64,000 nt of DNA from Rhizobiales bacterium 2SD (GTDB lineage Bacteria > Pseudomonadota > Alphaproteobacteria > Rhizobiales > Beijerinckiaceae): assembly GCA_005502805.1 (NCBI GenBank), contig SCMY01000011.1, positions 172,030-236,029 of the forward strand, given 5' to 3'. The notes under the pieces are model-generated. The model did no database searches. It saw nothing but the letters and a program-made list of their open reading frames with translations, and had not been told where the DNA came from. The position numbers and the translations under genes were made by a program. Below, in pieces: positions 26,932-36,218 of the stretch; the stretch's first letter is position 1; each line of letters opens with the position of its first letter.

Positions 26932-27789
26932 ATGGAAAACGGGTCGGCAGGCGCCGCAAGCGGCGTTACCTTCGAAACTCTCTTGGTGGATGTCGCGGAA
27001 GGCGTGGCGAAGATTACGCTGAACCGCCCAAGGAAACGCAACGCGATGAGTCCATCGCTGCATCGCGACATGACGCGCGCACTCGCCTTGTTGCGTGACG
27101 ACGATGCGGTGCGTGTTCTCGTCATCACCGGGGCGGAGGATCATTTCTGTGCGGGCATGGACCTGAAGGAGTTCTTCATCGCGCTGAAGGACAATCCCGC
27201 CGAATACGAGCGCGTTTGGCGGATGGCGGTCGAATGGCGGGCTCGGACGCTGCGCAATTATCCGAAGCCCACGATCGCGATGATCAACGGCTTCTGCTTC
27301 GGCGGGGCCTTCTCGATCGTTGAGGGATGCGATCTGGCAGTCGCTGCGCAGGAAGCCGTCTTCGGCCTCTCGGAGATCAACTTCAAGCTCTTCCCGGGCG
27401 GCAGCGTCAGCAAGAGCCTCGCAAATCTGCTGCGCCCGCGCGATGCGCTCTGGTACGGCATGACGGGCAGGCCCTTCGACGGGCGGACGGCCGAGAAGAT
27501 CGGCCTCGTCAACCTCGCGGTTCCCAAGGCCGAGCTCGAGGACAGCACCATGGAGCTGGCCCGGGAGCTGGCGGCGAAGGATCCTCATGCGATGGCGGCG
27601 ACGAAGGAAGCCTACCGCATGTCGCTGGAGATGAGCTGGGACGCGGCCATGGCCTATTCCTTCGCCAAGGAGCAGGAGCTGGTCGTCCGTCAGGGCGATG
27701 CGTGGAAATCCGAGGGGATCGGCGACTTCCTCAAGGGAAAGTTCAAGCCGGGCCTGGAGAGCCACGACGCCAAGGTCGGACAGGGCTAA
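26932..27789 (+). CDS. Hydroxycinnamoyl-CoA hydratase-lyase (feruloyl/p-coumaroyl-CoA; crotonase family)
   Basis: The 285-residue crotonase-fold enzyme matches the 4-hydroxycinnamoyl-CoA hydratase-lyase group. This group converts feruloyl- or p-coumaroyl-CoA to vanillin or 4-hydroxybenzaldehyde plus acetyl-CoA. It has INGFCFGGAFS with Ser128 and FGLSEINFKLFPGG with Glu148, 20 residues apart as in the known enzyme (Ser123 and Glu143). The DALWYGMTGRPFDG segment is also typical. The ribosome site is weak. Upstream the frame stays open (LTGYARHPYLTKQDFEL) with no earlier start codon seen, so either the N-terminus is longer by a rare codon or a remnant abuts it. Confidence 0.87.
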   Translation: MENGSAGAASGVTFETLLVDVAEGVAKITLNRPRKRNAMSPSLHRDMTRALALLRDDDAVRVLVITGAEDHFCAGMDLKEFFIALKDNPAEYERVWRMAVEWRARTLRNYPKPTIAMINGFCFGGAFSIVEGCDLAVAAQEAVFGLSEINFKLFPGGSVSKSLANLLRPRDALWYGMTGRPFDGRTAEKIGLVNLAVPKAELEDSTMELARELAAKDPHAMAATKEAYRMSLEMSWDAAMAYSFAKEQELVVRQGDAWKSEGIGDFLKGKFKPGLESHDAKVGQG

Positions 27790-27950
27790 GGGCCGCGGGA
27801 AAGCCGCGAGCCCGAGCGCACTTGATGAGGATTGATCCGGCTGATGGCGTGTATTCACGCAGGTGATGCCTCAGGACGCTTCCCGCGTTGAGGCGCGGTG
27901 CCGTCGGCCGTATCTAGATAGCAATAATACAAAATCGGGGAGGATAGGCA

Positions 27951-29177
27951 GTGGCTGGAGTGACGCGCCGCGCACTCGCGGGACTGGCAGTTCTGGGCGC
28001 GCTGCCGCGGCGCGGCTGGGCCCAGGCATCGACGGATCCGATCCGGATCGGGGTTCTCAACGACCAGTCGGGCGTGTTCTCGGACAGCACCGGGGAGGGC
28101 TCGGTGATAGCAGCCCGCCTGGCTGCCGAGGAATTCGGTGCCGCCACCGGCCGGCGCGTGGAGATCGTCGCGGCCGATCATCAGAACAAGCCCGATCTGG
28201 GATCGATCATCGCCCGGGAGTGGTTCGACAGGGACGGCGTGCATGCCATCGCCGATCTCGGGAACTCGGCGGTCGCCCTCGCGGTGAGCACGCTGGCCCG
28301 CGAGAAGGACAAGGTCTGCCTCGTCTCCGCCGGAGGCACCACGGCCCTGACCGGCGCCCAGTGCTCGCCGAACACGATCCAGTGGACCTACGACACCTAT
28401 GGGCAGTCGACCTCGCTGGCGGAGTCGCTGGCGAACGCGGGCAAGAAGCGCTGGTTCTTCATCACCGCCGACTACACTTTCGGCCACAGCCTGCAGGAGG
28501 AGGCGACGCGCGCCCTGACGCGGCTCGGCGGCGTCGTGGTCGGCTCCGTCCGACATCCGATCAACAGCAACGACTTCTCGTCCTATCTGCTCCATGCGCA
28601 GGCATCGGGCGCGGAAGTCGTCGCCCTCGCGAACGGAGGCGAGGATACCGGCCGGGCCGCGAAACAGGCACGTGAGTTTGGCCTCACCGACACGCAGACC
28701 ATCGTGGGCCTCGCCATGCTGATCACGGACGCGAATGCGCTCGGACTGGAAACGGCGCAGGGGCTGCTCGTCACGGAAACCTTCTACTGGGATCTCAACG
28801 ACCGCACGCGCGCGTTCAGCCAGCGATGGAGCGACCGCAACCGCGGGCGCAAGCCGACAATGATGCAGGCCGGGACCTACGGCGCGGTCGTTCATTATCT
28901 GCGCGCCATCCATGCGCTCGGCAAGGCGGACAGCGGAGCGGAGGTCGTGCGCAGGATGAAGGAATTGCCTACCGACGACGATGCGTTCGGAGCCGGAACG
29001 ATCCGCGCCGACGGGCGCAAGATTCACGAGAACTACGTCTTCAGGGTGAAGCGCCCGGCCGATTCCAGGCGACCCTGGGATTATTACGACCTCGTCAGCA
29101 CGGTGCCGGGCGATGCCGCCTTCAGGCCCATGGCCGAAGGCGGCTGCCCGCTGCTCGGCAGCATGACGGCAAGGTGA
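27951..29177 (+). CDS. Periplasmic binding protein of a Liv-type ABC transporter (aromatic acid type)
   Basis: The 408-residue binding protein starts at GTG 27951 after AGGATAGGCA. A signal peptide follows (TRRALAGLAVLGALPRRGWAQA, cleavage near residue 26). The mature domain begins IRIGVLNDQSGVFSD and contains ITADYTFGHSLQ, the type 1 periplasmic fold. The overall pattern resembles CouP-like proteins that bind p-coumarate and related phenylpropenoids. This fits its place between the hydratase-lyase and the ligase gene. The partner permease and ATPase genes are not adjacent; they may be encoded elsewhere or shared with another Liv system. Confidence 0.88.
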   Translation: MAGVTRRALAGLAVLGALPRRGWAQASTDPIRIGVLNDQSGVFSDSTGEGSVIAARLAAEEFGAATGRRVEIVAADHQNKPDLGSIIAREWFDRDGVHAIADLGNSAVALAVSTLAREKDKVCLVSAGGTTALTGAQCSPNTIQWTYDTYGQSTSLAESLANAGKKRWFFITADYTFGHSLQEEATRALTRLGGVVVGSVRHPINSNDFSSYLLHAQASGAEVVALANGGEDTGRAAKQAREFGLTDTQTIVGLAMLITDANALGLETAQGLLVTETFYWDLNDRTRAFSQRWSDRNRGRKPTMMQAGTYGAVVHYLRAIHALGKADSGAEVVRRMKELPTDDDAFGAGTIRADGRKIHENYVFRVKRPADSRRPWDYYDLVSTVPGDAAFRPMAEGGCPLLGSMTAR

Positions 29178-29212
29178 ATCCGGAACGGGCGCGGCGAGGG
29201 ACGGAGGCATCC

Positions 29213-30793
29213 TTGAAAGGCATGGTTCTTGCCGATGTCGTCGAAAGAAACGCGCGGCTGCGAGGCTCGCAGGCAGCCTTCGTCTTCGAGGGGCGGACGC
29301 TCACGCATGAGCGCTTCGCCGGGCGCGCCTTCGCGCTCGGTCACGCGCTCCTTCGACTCGGCCTCTCCCGGCAGGCACGCGTGGCGGTCCTGTCCGAGAA
29401 CCGGCCGGAATATTTCGAGATATTCGCCGGCGCCGGCGCGGCCGGGATGATCACCGTCAATCTCAACTGGCGCCTCGCGATCCCCGAACTCACCGATATC
29501 GTCGCCGATTGCGAGCCGCAGGTCCTGATCTTCGACGGCCCCTCGGAGGCGAAGGCGGCGCTCCTGAGACATGCGCCCGGCATCAGATGGCTCGTGGCAC
29601 TCGATTCCGTTCCCGACTGGGCGCGCTCCTACGAGGAACTGATCGGCTCCGAGGATACGTCGCGGCCGACGGTGGAGGTGGATCCGGAGGACATCGAGAG
29701 CCTCATCTATACGAGCGGGACGACAGGCCGCCCCAAGGGCGTGATGGTGAGCCATCGCGCGCTCCTCGCGGCGGCCTCCGTGATCGCCTGGGAGGGAGAG
29801 GCGCGCACGGACGACCGCATGCTCATCGTCATGCCGCTCTTCCACATCGGGGGGAAGATCGAGCAGATGGCGTTCTGGCTCGCCGGGGCAACCACCGTTC
29901 TGCACCGGTCGTTCGATCCGGCGGCGATCCTGCATTCCTTCGCGAAGGATGGCGTCACGGCCGCCCATCTCGCGCCCACGATGGTCGCCCGGCTTCTCGA
30001 TCATCCGGATCTCGACGCCACCGCCTATTCGCGACTGAGGGTGATCCATTACGCCTCCGCGCCGATGGCGGTCCCGCTGCTGCGGCGGGCGATTGAGGCG
30101 TTCGGACCGATCTTCCTCCAGATCTACGGGATGACCGAGTGCATCACGGTCAGCATTCTCAAGCCCTTCCAGCACCGGCCTGACGGCACCCCGGACGAGG
30201 TGCGGCGGCTCAGCTCCGCTGGCCAGCCCTGTTTCGGGGTGAGCGCCCGTATCCTCCGGCTGGACGGAACCGCGTGCGGCCCCGGCGAGCTCGGCGAGGT
30301 CGTGGCCAGGTCGGAAGGGCTGATGACCGGGTACTGGAACGGCAACGCGCTGACGCTCGCGGCCGTCAGAGACGGATGGTTTCGCACGGGAGATATCGGC
30401 TTCCTCGACGAGGACGGTTTCCTTTTCATCGCCGACCGCGCCAAGGACATGATCATTTCCGGCGGCGAGAACATCTACAGCCGGGAAGTCGAAGATGCGC
30501 TGATGTCGCATCCCGCCGTTCGCGAGGTCGCCGTTACCGGCGTGCCCGATGCCGAGTGGGGAGAGAGCGTCAAAGCCTGGATCGTTCCGCGTGAGGGAGC
30601 CGAGCCGACGCCGGCCGCCCTGATCGAGCACTGCCGGAGCCTTATCGCGGGCTACAAGAAGCCGCGTTTCATCGAGTTCACGACCGACCTTCCCCGGCTA
30701 TTCAACGGCAAGGTCGACAAGAAAGCGCTGCGTGCCCGGAATTTCGCTGCCGATGGACTGGCTGATCGTCGTGCCAGCCCGGGAGCCGGCTGA
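29213..30793 (+). CDS. AMP-dependent acyl-CoA synthetase (4-coumarate/feruloyl-CoA ligase type)
   Basis: The 526-residue adenylating enzyme has the P-loop YTSGTTGRPKGVMVSH near residue 168 and QIYGMTECITVS near 305. The GWFRTGDIGFLDEDGF and ADRAKDMIISGGENIYSREVED blocks follow, and the catalytic lysine is in NGKVDKKALR. The context next to a hydroxycinnamoyl-CoA hydratase-lyase suggests activation of ferulate or coumarate. TTG 29213 is taken as start because GGAGG precedes it by five bases; ATG 29222 would leave 14 bases. Confidence 0.88.
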   Translation: MKGMVLADVVERNARLRGSQAAFVFEGRTLTHERFAGRAFALGHALLRLGLSRQARVAVLSENRPEYFEIFAGAGAAGMITVNLNWRLAIPELTDIVADCEPQVLIFDGPSEAKAALLRHAPGIRWLVALDSVPDWARSYEELIGSEDTSRPTVEVDPEDIESLIYTSGTTGRPKGVMVSHRALLAAASVIAWEGEARTDDRMLIVMPLFHIGGKIEQMAFWLAGATTVLHRSFDPAAILHSFAKDGVTAAHLAPTMVARLLDHPDLDATAYSRLRVIHYASAPMAVPLLRRAIEAFGPIFLQIYGMTECITVSILKPFQHRPDGTPDEVRRLSSAGQPCFGVSARILRLDGTACGPGELGEVVARSEGLMTGYWNGNALTLAAVRDGWFRTGDIGFLDEDGFLFIADRAKDMIISGGENIYSREVEDALMSHPAVREVAVTGVPDAEWGESVKAWIVPREGAEPTPAALIEHCRSLIAGYKKPRFIEFTTDLPRLFNGKVDKKALRARNFAADGLADRRASPGAG

Positions 30794-31296
30794 TGGCAGG
30801 GCTTTGTTATGACGAGATCGAGGTGGGCCAGCGCTTCACCTCGGACGGCCGGACACTGACCGAAACCGATCACGCTCTCTTCATGATGCTCGTCGGCGAC
30901 TGGCACGCGATCCACGCCGACGCGGAATATGCGCGTATGACCGCTGCCGGCCGACGCCTGATGCATGCCAGCCTGGGTCTTTCGCTGGCGATGGGACTCC
31001 AGACCCAGGCGATGGTCTTCGCGGATCCGATGATCGGCGCGATCGGGCTGACGGCCTGGCGCTTCCGCTCGCCGATGTTCATCGGCGACACCGTCCATGT
31101 CGAGATCGAGGTCCTGCGCAAGCGGATAACGAGCGACCGGGGCCGCTACATCGTGGAGCGGACGCTCCGCCTCGTCAGGCATGACGGCATCCTCCTGCAG
31201 GACGGCACCGCTGCCGTGATGCTGCGCCTATCGCCGGGCGCAAAGGCGGGCGCCCTCCCGTCCGACTATGCCCCGCTATCCGGAGTGAAGCGATGA
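30793..31296 (+). CDS. MaoC-like hot-dog-fold dehydratase
   Basis: The 167-residue MaoC-domain protein has the hydratase-2 style active-site segment LVGDWHAIHADAEYARMT (Asp and His near residues 36-42). It continues with the usual SPMFIGDTVHVEIEVL strand. Such proteins hydrate enoyl-CoA or dehydrate hydroxyacyl-CoA (for example mesaconyl-CoA hydratases). The start overlaps the ligase stop (TGATG) and the end overlaps the next gene by four bases. Confidence 0.85.
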   Translation: MAGLCYDEIEVGQRFTSDGRTLTETDHALFMMLVGDWHAIHADAEYARMTAAGRRLMHASLGLSLAMGLQTQAMVFADPMIGAIGLTAWRFRSPMFIGDTVHVEIEVLRKRITSDRGRYIVERTLRLVRHDGILLQDGTAAVMLRLSPGAKAGALPSDYAPLSGVKR

Positions 31297-32048
31297 TCCA
31301 GCCTATGACCACCGGTCTCTGCCAGGCGACGAGCGACAAGGTCGTCCTGCGCGGACACGACCTCACCAAAGACATCATGGGGACGATGTCCTTTGCTGAG
31401 GCCTTCTTCCTTCTGGTCACGGGGCGGCGGCTCGACGCGGGCGGGGCCAGGGTGCTCGACGCGGTGCTCGTGGCATTGATGGAACACGGCATGACGCCGC
31501 AGGCGATCGCGACCCGGATGGTCTATCTGGCGGCGCCGGATTCGCTGCAAGGTGCGATCGCCGCAGGGCTGCTCGGCGTCGGCGGACAGTTCGCCGGCAC
31601 GATGCAGGAGACGGCGTCACTCCTCGTCCGGATCGTGTCGGCCCCTGTCGGAGAGGAAGCCGCGCGCGAGATCGTTCGCGAATATCGGCACGTGAAAAAG
31701 GGTATCCCGGGTTTCGGGCATCATCTCCACAAGCCCGACGATCCCCGCTCGCTGCGTCTCTTAGCCATCGCCCGGGAAGGCGCTGTCGCGGGCGCGCATG
31801 TCGCCGCGATCGAGCTTCTGTCGCGCGAGCTCGACGCGGCTGCCGGCCGGCATCTGACTATCAATGCGACGGGAGCCATTGCAGCCGTGCTGATGGATAT
31901 CGGCTTTCCAGCCTCGCTGATGCGCGGGGTCGCGGTCGTGTCCCGCTCGGCCGGACTCGTTGCGCAGATTGGAGAGGAAGAAGCCAATCCGATCGCCAAC
32001 CGGCTATGGCGGAGGGTCGAGGAGGAGCTCGTCTACGGACCGACCTAG
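31293..32048 (+). CDS. Citryl-CoA lyase-like protein (short citrate synthase-family)
   Basis: The 251-residue protein is about half the length of citrate synthase but has its core. It shows KDIMGTMSFAEAFFLLVTGRR at the start, the active-site HxH region GFGHHLHKPDDPRSLRLL near residue 147 and an oxaloacetate-site Asp/Arg pattern near VLMDIGFPASLMRG. This size and motif set correspond to proteins annotated as citryl-CoA lyase. The exact substrate is unknown. In this operon it may cleave a hydroxyacyl-CoA made by the MaoC hydratase (inference). It is coupled to the MaoC gene (ATGA). Confidence 0.82.
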   Translation: MIQPMTTGLCQATSDKVVLRGHDLTKDIMGTMSFAEAFFLLVTGRRLDAGGARVLDAVLVALMEHGMTPQAIATRMVYLAAPDSLQGAIAAGLLGVGGQFAGTMQETASLLVRIVSAPVGEEAAREIVREYRHVKKGIPGFGHHLHKPDDPRSLRLLAIAREGAVAGAHVAAIELLSRELDAAAGRHLTINATGAIAAVLMDIGFPASLMRGVAVVSRSAGLVAQIGEEEANPIANRLWRRVEEELVYGPT

Positions 32049-32120
32049 CGGGGGATGTGGCCCGCTGCCGCAGCAAAGAAAAATCGTCACTGCCAACGGT
32101 GACTTTTGGGAGGAAGCGTA

Positions 32121-33086
32121 ATGAACCATTTGAAGCTACTGCTCGCCGTGCTTGCTTGGCTTATGGCCATTCCTGCCGAGGCTCAGGACTGGCCCACCGG
32201 GCCGGTGACGGTCGTCGTGCCCTATCCGGCAGGTGGCGGCGTCGATACCGTGGCGCGAATACTGGCGAACGACCTTGGCCAGCGCTTGCCCCAGCGGTTC
32301 ATCGTTGAGAACAAGCCAGGCGCCGCCACCCTGATCGGCACGGGCGCCGTCCGCGTCGCGAGGCCGGACGGCCAGACGCTGGGGATTATCACGGATTCCC
32401 ACGCTATCAATCCCGGCTACGGCCGCCCGATGCCTTATGATTCCGAACACGACTTCGCATTCGTAAGCGGCTTGATCCGGGTGCCGCTGGTGCTGATCGT
32501 CAACACCGAGAAGGCGCCGTTCAAGACGCTCGCGGAGGTCATCGAGGCGGCGAAACGCAACCCCGGCTCGCTGACCTTCGCATCACTTGGTGGCGGCAGC
32601 CCGCATCAGCTCGCCTTCGAGTGGCTGCGGATGAAGGCGGGTATCGACGTTCGGATCGTGCCTTATCGCGGCATCGCGCCCGCGCTCCAGGACGTAGTCG
32701 GCGGCCAGGTCAGCATGATGCTCGTGGGGGTCTCCGTCGCGGATGGCTTCATCGCCGCCGGGAAGGTCAGGCCAATCGCCGTTACCAGCGCCACCCGTTT
32801 GCCGCGGCTGAACGATCTGCCCACCGTCGCCGAACAGGGGTTCCCGGGCTACGAGGTGGTCACGTGGTATGGCTTGATCGCTCCAGCGAAGACGCCTGCT
32901 CCCATCCTCGCCCGCCTGCACGATGAAATCAGGCACACGCTCGCGGTCCCGGAGGTCAAGGCACGGATCGACGAGACGGGCGCGGACGTCTTCCCCGGGA
33001 CGGCTGCAGACTTTGCCGCCTTCGTCAGAGCCGAGACGAACAAATATCGGGAGATCATCGAGCAGACCGGATCGAAGCTCGATTAG
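32121..33086 (+). CDS. Tripartite tricarboxylate transporter substrate-binding protein (Bug family)
   Basis: The 321-residue protein has a signal peptide (MNHLKLLLAVLAWLMAIPAEAQ) and the Bug motifs VVVPYPAGGGVDTVARIL and VENKPGAATLIGTGAV. The start follows GGGAGGAAGCGTA. No tctA or tctB is adjacent; orphan Bug proteins are frequent and may share a permease such as the one at 7136-9105 in this window. A weak GTCAC/GTGAC hairpin lies upstream. Confidence 0.88.
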   Translation: MNHLKLLLAVLAWLMAIPAEAQDWPTGPVTVVVPYPAGGGVDTVARILANDLGQRLPQRFIVENKPGAATLIGTGAVRVARPDGQTLGIITDSHAINPGYGRPMPYDSEHDFAFVSGLIRVPLVLIVNTEKAPFKTLAEVIEAAKRNPGSLTFASLGGGSPHQLAFEWLRMKAGIDVRIVPYRGIAPALQDVVGGQVSMMLVGVSVADGFIAAGKVRPIAVTSATRLPRLNDLPTVAEQGFPGYEVVTWYGLIAPAKTPAPILARLHDEIRHTLAVPEVKARIDETGADVFPGTAADFAAFVRAETNKYREIIEQTGSKLD

Positions 33087-33129
33087 GAAGCAGCCAAGCG
33101 CCGTCGACACTCCGCTCTTGAGGGACACC

Positions 33130-34281
33130 ATGGATTTCGCCCTGCCCGAAGAGCTGCTGCAGCTCCAAGAGTTGGTACGCCGCTTCGTCGACCGCGAGCT
33201 CATTCCGATCGAGATGGAGGCTATGGACGGGGCCGATCTCAGGCCCGAAATTCGCCTTCATCTCGAGTCGAGAGCGCGGGAGCTCGGGCTTTGGCTGCTC
33301 GATGTGCCGCAGAAACATGGCGGCATGGGGTTTGGCCTGCTCGGCATGACGGTCGTCTGGCAGGAACTCGCCCGCACGATCGCCCTGCCGTCGCGAGGCC
33401 CCGGCATCTTCGGGCCCGAAGTGCGTTCGGTTCTCTTCAAGCTGGATGCGGCGCAGCGGGCGCGCTATCTCGACCCCGTGCTGCAGGGCGAGAAGCGTAC
33501 CGCCTTCGCGCAGACGGAACCGGATGCCGGCGCCGATCCCGGGATGATCCGGACGCGTGCCGAACGGCAGGGCGACGTCTACGTCATCAACGGCACCAAG
33601 CGCTTCATCTCACATGCCGAACGGGCCGACTTCCTCCAGCTGGTGGCGTCGACGGAGCCGGGGCTCGGCACGCGGGGGCTGAGCATGTTCCTCGTCGACA
33701 TGGACACGCCCGGTCTCTCGATCGCGCGCCGGTCTGGGACGATGATGGGCGACGTGACTAGCGAGTTGGTCTTCGAGAATGTCCGTGTTCCGGTGGAGAA
33801 CCTGATCGGAAAGGAAGGCGAGGGGATGCGCCTCGGCCAGAGCTGGCTGACCTCGGGGCGATTGTACCAGGCGGCGCGCGGGCTGGGGGTGGCGCAACGC
33901 TGCCTCGAGCTGGCGACCCGCTATGCTCGTGACCGCGTAACCTTCGGATCGCCGCTGAGCGAGCGGCAGGCGATCCAGTTCATGATCGCCGACATGTTCA
34001 CCGAGCACGCACTCGGGCAGCTCAACGCCTACCGGACGGCGTGGAAGGCGGACCAGGGGACGCTGGCGCGGCACGAGAGCTACATGGTCAAGGTCACCTG
34101 CACGGAACTCGGCTTCAAGGCCGCCGATCGGTGCCTGCAGATTCACGGCGGATCGGGCCTTGGCCTTGAACTGCCTATTGAAAAGATGTGGCGGGACGCG
34201 CGCAGCTTCATGATCACCGAGGGCGCTACCGAGGTGATGCGGGTGGCGCTGGCGCGCGAGATTTTCAGGAGTTTCGCATGA
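33130..34281 (+). CDS. Acyl-CoA dehydrogenase
   Basis: The 383-residue flavoenzyme shows the ACAD order: AFAQTEPDAGADPGMIRTRAE (FAD-site strand) and VINGTKRFISHAERADF. The helical C-terminal domain holds QIHGGSGLGLELPIEKMWRDAR, and ITEGATEVMR carries the likely catalytic glutamate near residue 368. It oxidises an acyl-CoA to its 2-enoyl-CoA and passes electrons to ETF. The N-terminus (MDFALPEELLQLQELVRRFVDREL) is typical. The stop overlaps the CoA-transferase start (ATGA). Confidence 0.92.
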   Translation: MDFALPEELLQLQELVRRFVDRELIPIEMEAMDGADLRPEIRLHLESRARELGLWLLDVPQKHGGMGFGLLGMTVVWQELARTIALPSRGPGIFGPEVRSVLFKLDAAQRARYLDPVLQGEKRTAFAQTEPDAGADPGMIRTRAERQGDVYVINGTKRFISHAERADFLQLVASTEPGLGTRGLSMFLVDMDTPGLSIARRSGTMMGDVTSELVFENVRVPVENLIGKEGEGMRLGQSWLTSGRLYQAARGLGVAQRCLELATRYARDRVTFGSPLSERQAIQFMIADMFTEHALGQLNAYRTAWKADQGTLARHESYMVKVTCTELGFKAADRCLQIHGGSGLGLELPIEKMWRDARSFMITEGATEVMRVALAREIFRSFA

Positions 34282-35510
34282 GCGGATGGCTTTCGACAAA
34301 TCGGGAGATGGCGATGCCAGGCATGCTGGACGGTGTTCGAGTCGTCGATCTCGGAACGGTGATCACGGGGCCGCTCGCCGGTCAGATGCTCGGCGACCTC
34401 GGAGCTGACGTCATCAAGGTCGAGCCGCCCGGCGGAGATCCATTTCGCCGCACGGACGGAAGCGATTATGGCCCAACCTTCCTCGCCTACAACCGCAACA
34501 AGCGCAGCATCATACTCGATCTGGCACAGGACAGGGATCGCGCCGAGTTGCTCGCGCTCGTCGACACGTCCGACGTGCTTCTGGACAATTACCGGCCGGG
34601 CGTGCTCGCGAAGGTGGGACTGGCGCCGGACGAGCTTAAGCTCCGCAATCCGCGTCTCGTCCAGTGCTCGATCACCGGCTTCGGCGACGCCGGTCCCTAT
34701 CGGCGGCGGCCGGCCTTCGACGGCATCGCCCAGGCGCTGAGCGGAATTGCTAGCCTGATGATCGATAAGGAGGAGCCGCTCTCCTTCGGCCCGACCATCT
34801 CCGACAACGTCACGGGGATGTATGCCTGCCATGCCATCCTCGCCGCGCTGGTGGAGCGCGGCCGCACGGGTCTGGGACGGCGCCTCGAGGTCAACATGTT
34901 GGAGGCCAGCATGGCCTTCATCCCAGATGCCTACACCAATGCTGCGGTGTCTGGTCGATCGCCCGACCGCTTCTCCAGGGTGGCGGTCTCACAATCCTTC
35001 ATCTTCCGCTGCGCCGACAGGGAGGCGCTGGCGATCCATCTCTCGACGCGCGAGAAATTTTGGCAAGCTCTCGTCGAGGCGATCGGGGCACCAGAGCTGG
35101 CAGTGGATATACGCTTCGCCAAACACCTTGATCGAGTGCGAAACTACCCCGTGGTTCAATGCGAGCTTGCCTCTCGTTTCGCATCCCGGTCCCGGGCGCG
35201 ATGGTGCGAGATTCTTGGCACGACCGAAGTTCCGTTTGCGCCGGTCTTGAGTCTCGCCGATGCCCTCGCTGACCCCCAGGTGGAAGCATTGGGAACGGCA
35301 ACCATGCTAAATCATCTTGAGCGCGGCGCTGTGTCGAGTATTCATTGCCCGATTCTGGTGGACGGCGCGCGCCCTCTCGTCAAGATGCGGGCACCTCCAA
35401 CACCTGGAGAACACAACAAGGAGGTCGTGGGCAGGTCACCTGGAAATATTTGGATCGACGCGAAAATAGACAATGGGGGCGATCAATCCGTTACGTCAGA
35501 ATTCAGCTAG
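34278..35510 (+). CDS. Class III CoA-transferase (CaiB/BaiF family)
   Basis: The 410-residue CoA-transferase begins LDGVRVVDLGTVITGPLAGQMLGDLGADVIKVEPP, the family's N-terminus. The catalytic aspartate is in RRRPAFDGIAQALSG near residue 148, and VRNYPVVQCEL lies in the C-terminal domain. It moves CoA between carboxylic acids, here probably from an acyl-CoA of the pathway. The start at 34278 is preceded by AGGAG; an internal ATG at 34308 is an alternative. It ends the operon, and no strong terminator follows. Confidence 0.9.
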   Translation: MSGWLSTNREMAMPGMLDGVRVVDLGTVITGPLAGQMLGDLGADVIKVEPPGGDPFRRTDGSDYGPTFLAYNRNKRSIILDLAQDRDRAELLALVDTSDVLLDNYRPGVLAKVGLAPDELKLRNPRLVQCSITGFGDAGPYRRRPAFDGIAQALSGIASLMIDKEEPLSFGPTISDNVTGMYACHAILAALVERGRTGLGRRLEVNMLEASMAFIPDAYTNAAVSGRSPDRFSRVAVSQSFIFRCADREALAIHLSTREKFWQALVEAIGAPELAVDIRFAKHLDRVRNYPVVQCELASRFASRSRARWCEILGTTEVPFAPVLSLADALADPQVEALGTATMLNHLERGAVSSIHCPILVDGARPLVKMRAPPTPGEHNKEVVGRSPGNIWIDAKIDNGGDQSVTSEFS

Positions 35511-35647
35511 TTACCGATATCGGAATAATAAAGTAGTTTGTCTACTATTGTCGCCGAATAGATTTTCCCGTGGAAGTCTGCCATTCATCGATCCGTCGTT
35601 CTTGGGTGCTTCCTCGACCTTGTGACACAATCAACCGATGCCACCTT

Positions 35648-36125
35648 CCAGTGTCTCGCAACCAATCCGTCGAAGTGCCTGTCTCGGGAGGTTTTCATCC
35701 CGGAGACGGCCTGATGCGGATCGCCGTGCTGTCCAATTCGCTGTATGGCGTCATGCTGAAGCACTGGCCGATGGCGATGTCCCTGTGGCACCAACTGTTT
35801 TGGCAGATCTTCTTCTCGGTGATCATGCTTCTGCCCATCTGGGTCATGTGGCCGATCTCGCCCATCACCGCAACGAACCTGCCGCTCATCCCTTTTGCAG
35901 CAATCCCGACTCTCATTGCGCCGATATATTGGATAATTGGCGTTCATCGACTTGGCGTGGCAAGGGTCGCCCTGCTGATCAACGTGATGCCGATCAGCAC
36001 CGTGGTGTTGGCGTGCTCCATTCTGGGCGAAGAGCTATATCATATCACCTATCGGCGGTGCGATTGCGCTGCTGGGCGTGAGCATGGGCCTTCGGGACAC
36101 GAGACGAGCGGCAAGCGCATGCTGA
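35648..36125 (+). pseudogene. Remnant of an EamA/DMT-family permease (second half only, frameshifted)
   Basis: From about 35690 the frame reads GGFHPGDGLMRIAVLSNSLYG, then LWHQLFWQIFFSVIMLLPIW and GVARVALLINVMPISTVVLA. These form the second EamA repeat of a ten-helix DMT transporter. The first repeat is missing. After ILGEELYHIT the frame is lost; the +1 frame continues IGGAIALLGVSMGLRDTRR and ends at 36125, the normal end of such proteins. So the gene is 5'-truncated and frameshifted. Confidence 0.75.
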
Positions 36126-36218
36126 CACCATCGTTTGCAGCCATGCCATCCCGAGCCCCCATATAGAGCACCGGAATTCTGTTTGCAGAAGACAACACTC
36201 GAATAGAAGACATCACTC

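Noticed and set aside
32083..32105. GTCAC/GTGAC hairpin followed by TTTT before the Bug protein gene
   Set aside because: Only five base pairs and directly before a ribosome site; too weak for a terminator.
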